DNA of 64,000 bases from Thiodiazotropha sp040507035 (GTDB taxonomy: Bacteria; Pseudomonadota; Gammaproteobacteria; Chromatiales; Chromatiaceae). The translations under genes and the position numbers were made by a program. This document shows positions 40,077-48,002 of the stretch, one piece after another. The stretch is taken from NCBI GenBank assembly GCA_040507035.1, contig JBEVVR010000052.1, positions 62,001 through 126,000 on the forward strand. Direction: 5' to 3'. The notes beneath the pieces were generated by a model. It was given only the letters and a program-made list of their open reading frames with translations. It searched no databases and was not told where the DNA came from. The number at the start of each line of letters is the position of its first letter. Positions within the stretch are counted from its first letter, which is position 1.

Positions 40077-40835
40077 ATGATGGCGCACACGATCGAACTC
40101 AATATACGCCGCCAGGACACACCCTATAGCCCACCCTATTGGCAGCGTTTCTCCATACCCTATCGCGCAGGGCACAACATCGTCTCGGCACTGATGGCAG
40201 TCCGCGAGCATCCGATCACCCGGGAGGGCGTGCGCGTGGAACCGGTCGCCTGGGAGTTCAATTGCATGGAAGAGGTCTGCGGTGCCTGCACCATGACCAT
40301 CAACGGACGCCCCCGTCAGGCCTGTTCCACACTGGTCGACAACCTCGAGCAACCCATCCGCCTTGAACCCCTGGGCAAGTTCCCGGTGGTACGGGACTTG
40401 ATGGTGGATCGCAGCAAGATCTTCAACGACCTGAAACGGGTGCGGGCGTGGATCGAGATAGATGGCGCCTGGGATATCCATCAAGGCGCACCGCGCATCT
40501 CACCCGAAGCCTGGAAAGACAACTATCTCTATAGCCGCTGTATGAGCTGTGGCTGTTGCATGGAGGCCTGCCCGGAATATGGAACAGAGAGGGATTTTGT
40601 CGGTCCGGCAGCCCTGGCTGCGGTCAGGTTGATGAACAACCATCCCACCGGACGCTACCACAAACAGCAGCGCCTGCACGCCATTATGGGGGATGACGGT
40701 CTCAGCAACTGCGGTAATGCGCAAAACTGTGTACGCGTCTGCCCGAAACAGATACCACTTACCAGCGCAATCGGCGAATTGGGTCGTCAGACCACCCTGC
40801 AGCTGCTGCGGGACCTCTTCGGTAAGAGTGAATAA
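40077..40835 (+). CDS. sdhB: Succinate dehydrogenase/fumarate reductase iron-sulfur subunit
   Basis: A 252-residue Fe-S protein that carries electrons from FAD to heme. The 2Fe-2S motif is in FNCMEEVCGACTMTINGRP with the fourth cysteine in RQACSTL; the ferredoxin part has CMSCGCCMEACP and CGNAQNCVRVCPKQIP. It starts 7 bp after sdhA behind a GAGGA site; two adjacent ATG codons (40077, 40080) are possible. An in-frame extension to 39996 lies within sdhA and is not used. Confidence 0.95.
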   Translation: MMAHTIELNIRRQDTPYSPPYWQRFSIPYRAGHNIVSALMAVREHPITREGVRVEPVAWEFNCMEEVCGACTMTINGRPRQACSTLVDNLEQPIRLEPLGKFPVVRDLMVDRSKIFNDLKRVRAWIEIDGAWDIHQGAPRISPEAWKDNYLYSRCMSCGCCMEACPEYGTERDFVGPAALAAVRLMNNHPTGRYHKQQRLHAIMGDDGLSNCGNAQNCVRVCPKQIPLTSAIGELGRQTTLQLLRDLFGKSE

Positions 40836-41036
40836 CCCGATCCAACAACAATTGTAAAAAATGTAGTTGTGTTGGCAGTCAATGTCATCGCAAATTGCTA
40901 CTATTTCGTCCTATCGACCTGAAGCGAAGAGCCGAACAGATTGAGTGCGGCGCTGTCTCTTCAACAGTCAAATAATATCATCAACCAAAACAACAGCCTC
41001 CAAGATAACCTATGCGGGAGGCCCTAGGAGAAAGAG

Positions 41037-41708
41037 ATGGCTATTCGAAGCACAGTCTGTGGCCTAGTTGCAAGCATGGTCATGCTGCAAGCATGTACCA
41101 CAGTCGATCCCTACACCCGGGAAGAGAAGACCTCCAAGGCAACACAGGGCGCCATGATAGGGGCAGTCGCCGGTGCGGTTTTGGGCATAGCCACCTCGAA
41201 GGACAAAAAGAAGCGCAAAGAGCGCGCCCTGAAAGGGGCCGGTATCGGCGCCATTGCCGGTGGCGGTGTTGGTTACTACATGGATGTGCAGGAAGCCAAG
41301 CTACGTCAACGTCTGGAAAACACCGGCGTCAGCATTACCAGGGAAGGCGACAACATCATCCTCAACCTGCCGAGCAATATCACCTTTGAAGTCGACAAAT
41401 CGGATCTAAAACCCAATTTCGTGGAGGTATTGGGCTCTGTCGCGCTGGTACTGAAAGAGTACAAATCGACCATGATCGAAGTGGCGGGACACACCGACAG
41501 TACAGGTTCGGAATCCTACAACCAGTTGTTGTCGCAACAGCGCGCCCATTCGGTCTCTAACGTGCTGGTGCGGGACGGCGTGGATGGGGTGCGCATCGAC
41601 ACTGTCGGCTATGGCGAGTCCAGACCTATCGCATCCAACAGCTCTGCGGCTGGACGTCAGCAGAATCGTCGCGTTGAATTGACGCTGCTGCCTTACGTCG
41701 AAGGTTGA
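41037..41708 (+). CDS. OmpA-family outer membrane lipoprotein with glycine zipper
   Basis: A 223-residue lipoprotein: signal MAIRSTVCGLVASMVMLQAC (lipid cysteine at 20), a glycine-zipper segment (GAMIGAVAGAVLGIA and GAGIGAIAGGGVGYYMD, about 38-85) and a C-terminal OmpA peptidoglycan-binding domain (VAGHTDSTGSESYNQLLSQQ, RIDTVGYGESRPIASN). YiaD-type proteins of this plan tether the outer membrane to the cell wall. A GGAG site lies just upstream. It is monocistronic. Confidence 0.93.
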   Translation: MAIRSTVCGLVASMVMLQACTTVDPYTREEKTSKATQGAMIGAVAGAVLGIATSKDKKKRKERALKGAGIGAIAGGGVGYYMDVQEAKLRQRLENTGVSITREGDNIILNLPSNITFEVDKSDLKPNFVEVLGSVALVLKEYKSTMIEVAGHTDSTGSESYNQLLSQQRAHSVSNVLVRDGVDGVRIDTVGYGESRPIASNSSAAGRQQNRRVELTLLPYVEG

Positions 41709-41801
41709 ATAGACCCTGTTTATGTGAGCTTGACGGGAGCCTCGATAGCGCTGAGCAGCTATCCCGGCATCCCGTCACAGTGAGTCTTGTCGATCCTTGA
41801 A

Positions 41802-42152
41802 TCAGACAGAAAATGAGGACCCGCAGCCACATGTGGTGGTTGCATTGGGATTGCGAATTATAAATTGGGCACCCTGCAGGCCTTCCGTGTAATCCACCTC
41901 GGCCCCCATCAGGTACTGCATGCTCATGGGATCCACCAGAAGGGTTACCCCTCCTGTCTCAACCTTGGTGTCGCCTTCGTTTTCAGCCTCGTCGAAGGTA
42001 AATCCATACTGGAATCCGGAGCAGCCTCCGCCCTGGATATAGACACGCAACATCAGGTCCGGATTACCCTCTTCTGCAATCAGCGAAGCGACCTTGGTGG
42101 CGGCTGCCTCGGTGAAGATGATGGAGTCGTTGTTTGTCTCTACACTAGTCAT
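41802..42152 (-). CDS. erpA: Iron-sulfur cluster insertion protein
   Basis: ErpA is an A-type carrier that delivers Fe-S clusters to apoproteins such as IspG/IspH. The 116-residue protein has the three ligand cysteines C44 (GGGCSGFQYGF), C108 and C110 (CGCGSSF). Length and sequence fit ErpA better than IscA, and no isc genes are near. It follows the bactofilin gene by 140 bp on the same strand. Confidence 0.95.
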   Translation of the reverse strand: MTSVETNNDSIIFTEAAATKVASLIAEEGNPDLMLRVYIQGGGCSGFQYGFTFDEAENEGDTKVETGGVTLLVDPMSMQYLMGAEVDYTEGLQGAQFIIRNPNATTTCGCGSSFSV

Positions 42153-42292
42153 GATCTTGGTCCTGCACTTTCCCAGCCGATTATCTCAGGCGGGTCGGGT
42201 ATTTGTCGCAAACCTTCAGGTCTGTGGCATTGAACATATCGTCTAATTATGCAATTACCGAGAAAAACAGTCAAGTATTATTCCCGATCCTG

Positions 42293-42751
42293 CTAGGCTT
42301 CCGGTGTAATCACCTTTTCGCCATCGCTCACCACCGCCTCTGTTTGCTTCTGGTCACCATCGTATTGCAGCTGCGGCGGCTCCTGTTCCGTGGCATGGAT
42401 CAGCTTACCGTTGACCTCCGCTCCCATCGCCATCTCCAACATGGCATAGGTGAGGGTGCCGGTTATTTTCGCCTTGGGCGCCAATTCCACCCTGTTGCTG
42501 GCGACCACATCACCGACCACCGTGCCATTGAGCATGACATTACCGACCCGAACATTGCCATCGATGGTGCCCAATTCACTCAAGGTGAGGGTCGCCGATT
42601 TATCCTGAGGATCAGATATCACATCCCCCCTGATCACCCCATCCACATGCAGTCCCTTGCTGAATGTAATATCGCCCTTGACCTCGGTCCCCGCGCCTAT
42701 CACCGTGGATATTCGCGGGGAACGAAATTTTTTCTTACTCTTACCGAACAT
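42293..42751 (-). CDS. Bactofilin
   Basis: A 152-residue polymer-forming cytoskeletal protein. A short basic N-terminus (MFGKSKKKFRSPR) is followed by the right-handed beta-helix core with repeats such as GAGTEVKGDITFSKGLHVDG and VVASNRVELAPKAKITG, and an unstructured acidic tail. Bactofilins form membrane-associated filaments that localise cell-wall or polarity proteins. It is 19 bp behind the DUF6776 gene, in the order argC-DUF6776-bactofilin-erpA. Confidence 0.93.
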   Translation of the reverse strand: MFGKSKKKFRSPRISTVIGAGTEVKGDITFSKGLHVDGVIRGDVISDPQDKSATLTLSELGTIDGNVRVGNVMLNGTVVGDVVASNRVELAPKAKITGTLTYAMLEMAMGAEVNGKLIHATEQEPPQLQYDGDQKQTEAVVSDGEKVITPEA

Positions 42752-42770
42752 AGTGTTTTTCCTTATGACA

Positions 42771-43490
42771 TCAGGATAGTGGGGACCAGTTGTAGGATTC
42801 GCTTACAGGTGCCAGTTTGGAACTGCTGGGCTTAACGTCGATCATGATAGTTGCGGGTTCAAAACCATCGGGTAGTTGGATTGTACCTTCCACATTCTGG
42901 TAATAGCGAAAGCGCATTTTAAGGCTGCTCAGCTTCTCTTTCGACAAGGCATTGAGTTTCAACTGCTTGGTCTCACCATGCTGCAGTCCGGTCACTGTTA
43001 TCTCGATCTTACCTTTGACAACACTACCACTGTTTATCACTTGGCTGACCGAGAATTTATAGAGATACTGTTGCGCCTCGAGCCCGGGTTCAAGTTTGAA
43101 ATTCTGCACCCTGAGTGACTGTTTTTTGGACGAGGTGGAGACGATTCCGCGCAAAAAAGCGAGCTCCTCCTCCATCTTCAGCCGCTCGTCCTGAAACGCC
43201 TTGATCTGCTCGCGGATCGCCAATAGTGCCTCATGATCCACTTCGGCGGTCTTTTTGACCATCACCAACTCCCGCTTCAGATCATTGCGCTCCTGCTCCA
43301 GCAGCTGGACCCGATCCATGCCAGATTGAAGTCGTGCAAACCCCTGTGCCAAGCTGCTGCCGCCCTTTTGGTAGGCCAGCCAGGCCACACCCCCCAACAA
43401 CACCAACAATAGGCCGATACGCATCCAGCGCGGCACCAACTCATCGGCACCGACAATCTTTGGGACACGATATTTTCTGACATCCACCAT
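42771..43490 (-). CDS. DUF6776-type membrane coiled-coil protein
   Basis: A 239-residue protein with one membrane helix (WMRIGLLLVLLGGVAWLAYQ, about 22-41), a coiled coil (RVQLLEQERNDLKRELVMVK to about 120) and a beta-rich periplasmic C-terminal domain (SLRVQNFKLEPG, GSVVKGKIEITVTG, LPDGFEPATIMIDV). It is encoded 4 bp behind argC and 19 bp before the bactofilin gene. A role in anchoring the bactofilin scaffold to the envelope is an inference from this position. I know the family only as DUF6776. Confidence 0.8.
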   Translation of the reverse strand: MVDVRKYRVPKIVGADELVPRWMRIGLLLVLLGGVAWLAYQKGGSSLAQGFARLQSGMDRVQLLEQERNDLKRELVMVKKTAEVDHEALLAIREQIKAFQDERLKMEEELAFLRGIVSTSSKKQSLRVQNFKLEPGLEAQQYLYKFSVSQVINSGSVVKGKIEITVTGLQHGETKQLKLNALSKEKLSSLKMRFRYYQNVEGTIQLPDGFEPATIMIDVKPSSSKLAPVSESYNWSPLS

Positions 43491-43494
43491 GGCT

Positions 43495-44526
43495 TCAAGG
43501 TAGCAGAGCCACCTGCTTCAGACCACAATCCTCATCCAGACCAAACATCAAATTCATATTCTGCACTGCCTGCCCAGCAGCACCCTTTACCAGATTATCG
43601 ATCACCGAGCTGACCACCACGACATCACCATCAAGGGGAGTATGCACCGCAATACGACAGCTGTTGGCTCCCTTGACGCTGCGGGTCTCAGGATGGGAAC
43701 CGGACGGCAGGATATCGACGAAAGGGTGATCCTTATAACGTTCGCTGAAAAGTGCCTGCAGGTCAGTGGAGCTGTCTTGTAAACGGCCATAGAGGGTCGC
43801 CTCGATGCCCCGAATCATCGGCACCAGATGGGGCACGAAGGTCAGACCGACGGGCTGTTCACTGACCCGGCTCAAGGTCTGCCTAATCTCCGGTTGATGA
43901 CGATGGCCGGGAATGGCGTAGGCCTTGAAACTCTCACCCATCTCACCCATCAAATTGGCAACGCTTGCCGACCGGCCCGCTCCGCTTACACCCGACTTGG
44001 TATCGGCAACCAGAAAATCGGTTGCCACCAGGTCATTTTCAATCAGTGGCAGGAAACCGAGGGCCACGGCAGTGGGATAACAGCCCGGATTTGCCACCAG
44101 GCTGGCTTCCGCTATGGTCTCACGATTCATCTCCGGTAGACCGTAGACAGCCTGTGACAGGAGTTGTGGACAGGCGTGCTCCATGCCATACCAATGTTCC
44201 CAAACCCCCTGCTCGGCAATTCTGAAATCGGCGGCGAGATCGATAACCCGCACCCCCGCAGCCAACAGCTCGGGGACCTGGGTCATCGCCACCCCGTTGG
44301 GTGTGGCGAAAAATACCAGGTCACAGACCTTGAGCCGTACCGGATCAGGCTCGATAAAGGCGAGATCAGTCTCGCCACGCAGGTTGGGGAATAGCTCGGC
44401 AACACCCCGTCCCGCCTCGGCGCGGGAGGTGATTGCGACCAACTCAGTGGAGGGGTGATTGACAAGCAATCGCAGCAGCTCGACGCCGGTATATCCCGTT
44501 CCGCCTACAATTCCAACCTTAATCAT
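43495..44526 (-). CDS. argC: N-acetyl-gamma-glutamyl-phosphate reductase
   Basis: ArgC reduces N-acetylglutamyl phosphate with NADPH, the third step of arginine synthesis. The 343-residue protein has the Rossmann start VGIVGGTGYTGVELLRLL (residues 4-21), the catalytic cysteine in VANPGCYPTA, SGAGRSAS and the HRHQPEI segment. Other arg genes are absent. It is the first gene of the run argC-DUF6776-bactofilin-erpA. Confidence 0.97.
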   Translation of the reverse strand: MIKVGIVGGTGYTGVELLRLLVNHPSTELVAITSRAEAGRGVAELFPNLRGETDLAFIEPDPVRLKVCDLVFFATPNGVAMTQVPELLAAGVRVIDLAADFRIAEQGVWEHWYGMEHACPQLLSQAVYGLPEMNRETIAEASLVANPGCYPTAVALGFLPLIENDLVATDFLVADTKSGVSGAGRSASVANLMGEMGESFKAYAIPGHRHQPEIRQTLSRVSEQPVGLTFVPHLVPMIRGIEATLYGRLQDSSTDLQALFSERYKDHPFVDILPSGSHPETRSVKGANSCRIAVHTPLDGDVVVVSSVIDNLVKGAAGQAVQNMNLMFGLDEDCGLKQVALLP

Positions 44527-44800
44527 GTTTGAGAAAACCCGATTTTCAATACCTTAGAACACTGAATAGCCACCTGGCATCAGCGGTTTGCAAGAGAGGC
44601 CACAAGCTCCGTTATGGCACCAATCCGTAAATTGAGCCTGTTATCATAAGGCCTGATTAATAAAAGAAAAAGTAAACCGGGTAGAAATCCTAAACAATTG
44701 TGAACTATGGGTCTTTTAAGGGGTAATTCTGAACCATTGAGTGGAAAATCTGCTCAATTGTCACAAGATTATAAAAGAGATACCCAGCAGGAAAAAGATT

Positions 44801-45502
44801 ATGGAGACCATCGACACTCTTGCCCTCACACTCGGTGCCGGCTGGGCAGCCGGTATCAATCTCTATGCCGCGGTCCTGGTTTTAGGCTATCTGGGCCTGA
44901 CCGGACATGTCACTCTGCCACCCGGACTCGAGGTACTGAGTGATCCGCTGGTCATGGGCATTGCCGGCATCATGTATTTCATCGAGTTCTTTGCTGATAA
45001 GACACCCGGCGTAGACAGTGGTTGGGACGCACTACACACCTTTGTACGCATCCCTGCAGGGGCACTGCTTGCAGCCGGTGCTGCCAGCGGTTTCGAGGTC
45101 AACCAGGCCGCTGAGCTTGCCGCCGCACTGGTAGGTGGCACCATGGCCGCCGGCAGCCATTTTACCAAGGCCGGCACCCGCCTGATGATCAACACTTCAC
45201 CCGAACCGGTCACCAACTGGACCGCCTCCATCACCGAAGACCTGGCCGTCATCGGCGGCCTCTGGGCAGCACTGAACTACCCTGTGGCTTTTATCGCCCT
45301 CCTGGTGCTCTTTGTTGCTCTGGTGATCTGGCTGTTGCCGAAGATCTGGCGGGCACTGAGATCACTGTTTCGGCGCATCGGTGCGCTCTTTGCCAAAGAG
45401 CCGCCACCACCTGACAGACCCACAACAAGCAGGTCAGAAAATCCCGATGTGCTTAAATCGCTGTTTCATTCGGCAAACAGTGATCAAGGGATGGAGAAAT
45501 AG
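44801..45502 (+). CDS. DUF4126 membrane protein
   Basis: A 233-residue integral membrane protein with about five hydrophobic segments (LALTLGAGWAAGINLYAAVL, LVMGIAGIMYFIEFFADK, PAGALLAAGAASG, LVGGTMAAGSHFTK, FIALLVLFVALVIWLLPKIW) and a charged cytoplasmic tail. The DUF4126 family has no assigned function. I chose ATG at 44801 (METIDTLAL), preceded by AGGAAAAAG; the frame runs 20 codons further upstream without membrane character. It is divergent from argC and upstream of the toxin-antitoxin pair. Confidence 0.85.
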   Translation: METIDTLALTLGAGWAAGINLYAAVLVLGYLGLTGHVTLPPGLEVLSDPLVMGIAGIMYFIEFFADKTPGVDSGWDALHTFVRIPAGALLAAGAASGFEVNQAAELAAALVGGTMAAGSHFTKAGTRLMINTSPEPVTNWTASITEDLAVIGGLWAALNYPVAFIALLVLFVALVIWLLPKIWRALRSLFRRIGALFAKEPPPPDRPTTSRSENPDVLKSLFHSANSDQGMEK

Positions 45503-45546
45503 CCCAGAAATTGACGCCAATGAAAATTGATTTTCTTAGTCTTTAT

Positions 45547-45564
45547 TGTACAATTAATTGTACA
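45547..45564 (+). promoter_or_regulatory. Palindromic YefM operator
   Basis: A perfect 18-bp palindrome, TGTACAATTAATTGTACA, 21 bp before yefM. TGTACA half-sites are the known YefM recognition element, so the antitoxin and toxin should autorepress here. Confidence 0.85.
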
Positions 45565-45585
45565 TACCTAAACTGAGAACAGATT

Positions 45586-45840
45586 ATGGACGTCATCGCC
45601 TACAGCATTGCTCGGGCCAAATTAGCCAGCACCATGGACCAGGTTTGCGAGGACCATGCACCGGTCATCATCACGCGCAAGGGAGCGGGATCCGTGGTGA
45701 TGATTTCGCTGGACGATTATCAGGCCCTGGAGGAGACCGCCTACCTGTTGCGCAGCCCCAAGAATGCCCGTCGTCTGCTTGAATCGATTGCTGAACTGGA
45801 GAGTGGTGGCGGTAGCGAACGCGCATTATCCCAGGAATAA
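45586..45840 (+). CDS. yefM: Antitoxin YefM (Phd/YefM family)
   Basis: An 84-residue antitoxin that neutralises YoeB and represses its own operon. The DNA-binding start (MDVIAYSIARAKLASTMDQVC) and the Phd signature APVIITRKGAGSVVMISLDDYQALEETAYLLRSPKN are visible, with an acidic toxin-binding C-terminus. The toxin gene follows 22 bp downstream. Confidence 0.95.
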   Translation: MDVIAYSIARAKLASTMDQVCEDHAPVIITRKGAGSVVMISLDDYQALEETAYLLRSPKNARRLLESIAELESGGGSERALSQE

Positions 45841-45862
45841 CAGATCTGACAGGGACGTCGGC

Positions 45863-46117
45863 ATGAAACTCATTTTCTCCGAACACGCCTGGGAGGACTA
45901 CCTCTATTGGCAGCGGGCAGACAAAAAAACCTTACGCCGTATCAATCAACTGATTCAAGCCATCCAGCGGGAACCGTTTTCAGGAATAGGCAAACCCGAA
46001 CCTCTGCGCCATGGGCTTTCCGGCTACTGGTCGCGTCGCATCGATGAGGAGCATAGAATCGTCTACAAAGCGGCGGACGATAGTCTTCTGATCGCTCAGC
46101 TGAGACATCACTACTGA
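45863..46117 (+). CDS. yoeB: Toxin YoeB (ribosome-dependent mRNA interferase)
   Basis: An 84-residue RelE-fold toxin that cuts mRNA at the ribosomal A site. FSEHAWEDYLYWQ, PEPLRHGLSGYWSRRIDEEHRIVY and the terminal H83-Y84 are conserved, so it looks active. The ATG at 45863 gives the family length; the open frame extends back into yefM and is not used. Confidence 0.95.
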   Translation: MKLIFSEHAWEDYLYWQRADKKTLRRINQLIQAIQREPFSGIGKPEPLRHGLSGYWSRRIDEEHRIVYKAADDSLLIAQLRHHY

Positions 46118-46201
46118 GTTATCAGAAACTGGCTTTGATTGCCTATATTCACCTTTAATCTCATTTTTTAAAAAGTTTGCTGAAGCACCACCGGATGGAC
46201 C

Positions 46202-47380
46202 TTAAAAAGCGTCTCCTGGAATACGTACCCAACCCTCCATCAGGATGCGTGCACTGCGGCTCATCACCACCTTCTCCACGATCCAGTTACCGTCCTGTTC
46301 GCTGGCGGCAGCCCCCACCTTAAGGGTGCCCGAGGGATGACCAAAGGTGACCGACTCCCGCTCACCGCCACCTGCGGCCAGGTTGACCAGGGTGCCGGGG
46401 ATGGCCGCCGCGGTGCCTATGGCGACGGCGGCGGTGCCCATCATGGCGTGGTGGAGCTTGCCCATGGAGAGGGCGCGGACGTTGAGGTCGATGTCGCCCG
46501 CTGCAATCGCCTTGCCGCTGGAAGCTGTGTAGTCAGCGGGTGGCGCCACGAAGGCAACCTTGGGGGTGTGCTGGCGGGCGGCTGCCTCTTCGACTTTCTC
46601 GATCAGCCCCATCCGGATGGCACCGTGGGCGCGAATGGTCTCGAAGCGCGCCAGGGCTGCCGGATCTTCGTTGATGGCCTGTTGCAGCTCAGTGCCAATG
46701 TAGCCGATGTCGGCGGCGTTGAGAAAGATGGTGGGGATACCGGCGTTGATCATGGTGGCTTTAAAGGTACCGATACCGGGTACTTCCAAATCATCCACCA
46801 GATTGCCAGTGGGGAACATGGCCTCGCTGGGATCCACCGGGCTGATGAATTCGATCTTCACCTCGGCGGCGGGGAAGGTGACGCCGTCGAGTTCGAAGTC
46901 GCCGGTCTCCTGTACCTCTCCATCGGTGATGGGGACGTGGGCGACGATGGTCTTCTCGATATTCTTCTGCCAGATACGTACCACGGCGATGCCGTTGTCG
47001 GGGATGCGTGACCTATCCACCAGGCCGCTGGCGATGGCGAAGGAACCCACCGCGGCGGTGAGGTTGCCGCAGTTGCCGCTCCAGTCCACAAAGGCCTTGT
47101 CTATGGCCACCTGGCCAAACAGGTAGTCCACATCGTGATCGGCTTTATCGCTCTTGGTGAGGATGACTGTCTTGCTGGTGCTTGAAGTCGCGCCGCCCAT
47201 GCCATCGGTCTGTTTGCCGTAGGGGTCGGGGCTGCCGATGACCCGCAGCAGCAGCTTGTCGCGGGCCTCGCCGGGGACCTGGGCGGCTTCCGGGAGATCG
47301 TTCAGGTTGAAGAAGACGCCTTTGCTGGTGCCGCCGCGCATGTAGATGGCGGGGATTTTGATTTGGGGTTTGTGGGTCAT
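46202..47380 (-). CDS. prpF: 2-methylaconitate cis-trans isomerase
   Basis: PrpF works with AcnD: AcnD dehydrates 2-methylcitrate to trans-2-methylaconitate and PrpF isomerises it to the cis form. The 392-residue protein begins MTHKPQIKIPAIYMRGGTSK and contains DGMGGATSSTSKTVIL, DWSGNCGNLTAAVG and the C-terminal GGERESVTFGHPSGTL. Its start overlaps the stop of the DUF559 gene (ATGA), so translation is coupled to that gene. A palindromic repeat lies 13 bp upstream. Confidence 0.96.
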   Translation of the reverse strand: MTHKPQIKIPAIYMRGGTSKGVFFNLNDLPEAAQVPGEARDKLLLRVIGSPDPYGKQTDGMGGATSSTSKTVILTKSDKADHDVDYLFGQVAIDKAFVDWSGNCGNLTAAVGSFAIASGLVDRSRIPDNGIAVVRIWQKNIEKTIVAHVPITDGEVQETGDFELDGVTFPAAEVKIEFISPVDPSEAMFPTGNLVDDLEVPGIGTFKATMINAGIPTIFLNAADIGYIGTELQQAINEDPAALARFETIRAHGAIRMGLIEKVEEAAARQHTPKVAFVAPPADYTASSGKAIAAGDIDLNVRALSMGKLHHAMMGTAAVAIGTAAAIPGTLVNLAAGGGERESVTFGHPSGTLKVGAAASEQDGNWIVEKVVMSRSARILMEGWVRIPGDAF

Positions 47381-47757
47381 TTGTTTTCCTTGGCCCCCTC
47401 TCCCCCGGCCCCTCTCCCGCGAGGGGAGAGGGGGGGCAGAGAGGTGAGGATTTGGGTTAAGACTGAATCGATGTTGTTCATGATGTCGTGGTTCCAGAAA
47501 CGGAGGATCTGAAAGCCCTGTTGTTTTAGCCAGGCATCGCGTTGTGGGTCAGTGTTGCTTTCGTTGTGTTGGCCACCATCGCATTCGATGATCAGACGCG
47601 CGCCCAAGTGTACGAAGTCGACGATGTAAGGACCGATGGGATGTTGCCGCCGGAATTTCTGTTTTAACAGGCGGTGTGCGCGTAGGTGTTTCCATAGCAG
47701 GCGTTCTGCGTCGGTCATGTTTTGACGTAACGCCTTGGCGAAGTCTTTTTGGTCCAT
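47377..47757 (-). CDS. DUF559 protein, Vsr-like endonuclease fold
   Basis: A 126-residue protein of the DUF559 family, predicted to have a Vsr/PD-(D/E)xK nuclease fold. The core is RQNMTDAERLLWKHLRAHRL, RQHPIGPYIVDFVH (D47), LIIECDGGQH (E58, D60, H64) and GFQILRFWNHDI. AAGGAGG at 47764-47770 sits six bases before the ATG at 47755-47757, which fixes the start; the upstream frame is translated repeat. Residues about 107-122 (LPPLSPRGRGAGGEGA) are encoded by the palindromic repeat at 47393-47436. It lies inside the prp operon between acnD and prpF and overlaps prpF by 4 bp. Its target and role are unknown. Confidence 0.85.
   Translation of the reverse strand: MDQKDFAKALRQNMTDAERLLWKHLRAHRLLKQKFRRQHPIGPYIVDFVHLGARLIIECDGGQHNESNTDPQRDAWLKQQGFQILRFWNHDIMNNIDSVLTQILTSLPPLSPRGRGAGGEGAKENK
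47393..47436. repeat. CCCTCTCCC palindrome, copy A (inside DUF559 gene)
   Basis: Core CCCTCTCCCGCGAGGGGAGAGGG preceded by CCCTCTCCCCCGGC, in the plus-strand orientation. It codes for the C-terminus of the DUF559 protein and ends 13 bp before prpF. Confidence 0.85.
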
Positions 47758-47805
47758 TTGCATCCTCCTTGACACAAAGGTGATTTTTCTCCCCTTGGTA
47801 TGCAC

Positions 47806-47972
47806 ACCCCTCTCCCCCGGCCCCTCTCCCGCAAGGGGAGAGGGGAGTTTAATAGCTGGCTGGCTAGCAGTTAATTGTGTTAGTGGTGGCAGACTCATTG
47901 CCGACAGGGTAAGTGGTGCAACGAAGCGTTCCCCCCTCTCCCCTTGCGGGAGAGGGGCCAGGGGAGAGGGGG
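47806..47972. repeat. Facing pair of CCCTCTCCC palindromes, copies B and C
   Basis: Copy B (47806-47847) and the inverted copy C (47931-47972) surround about 84 bp of unique sequence. Together they fill most of the 245-bp gap between acnD and the DUF559 gene. The same two-copy layout recurs near 50705 and 52184. Confidence 0.85.
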
Positions 47973-48002
47973 AACAAACAGCCGGAGAGGAGCGCATAAG
48001 GA

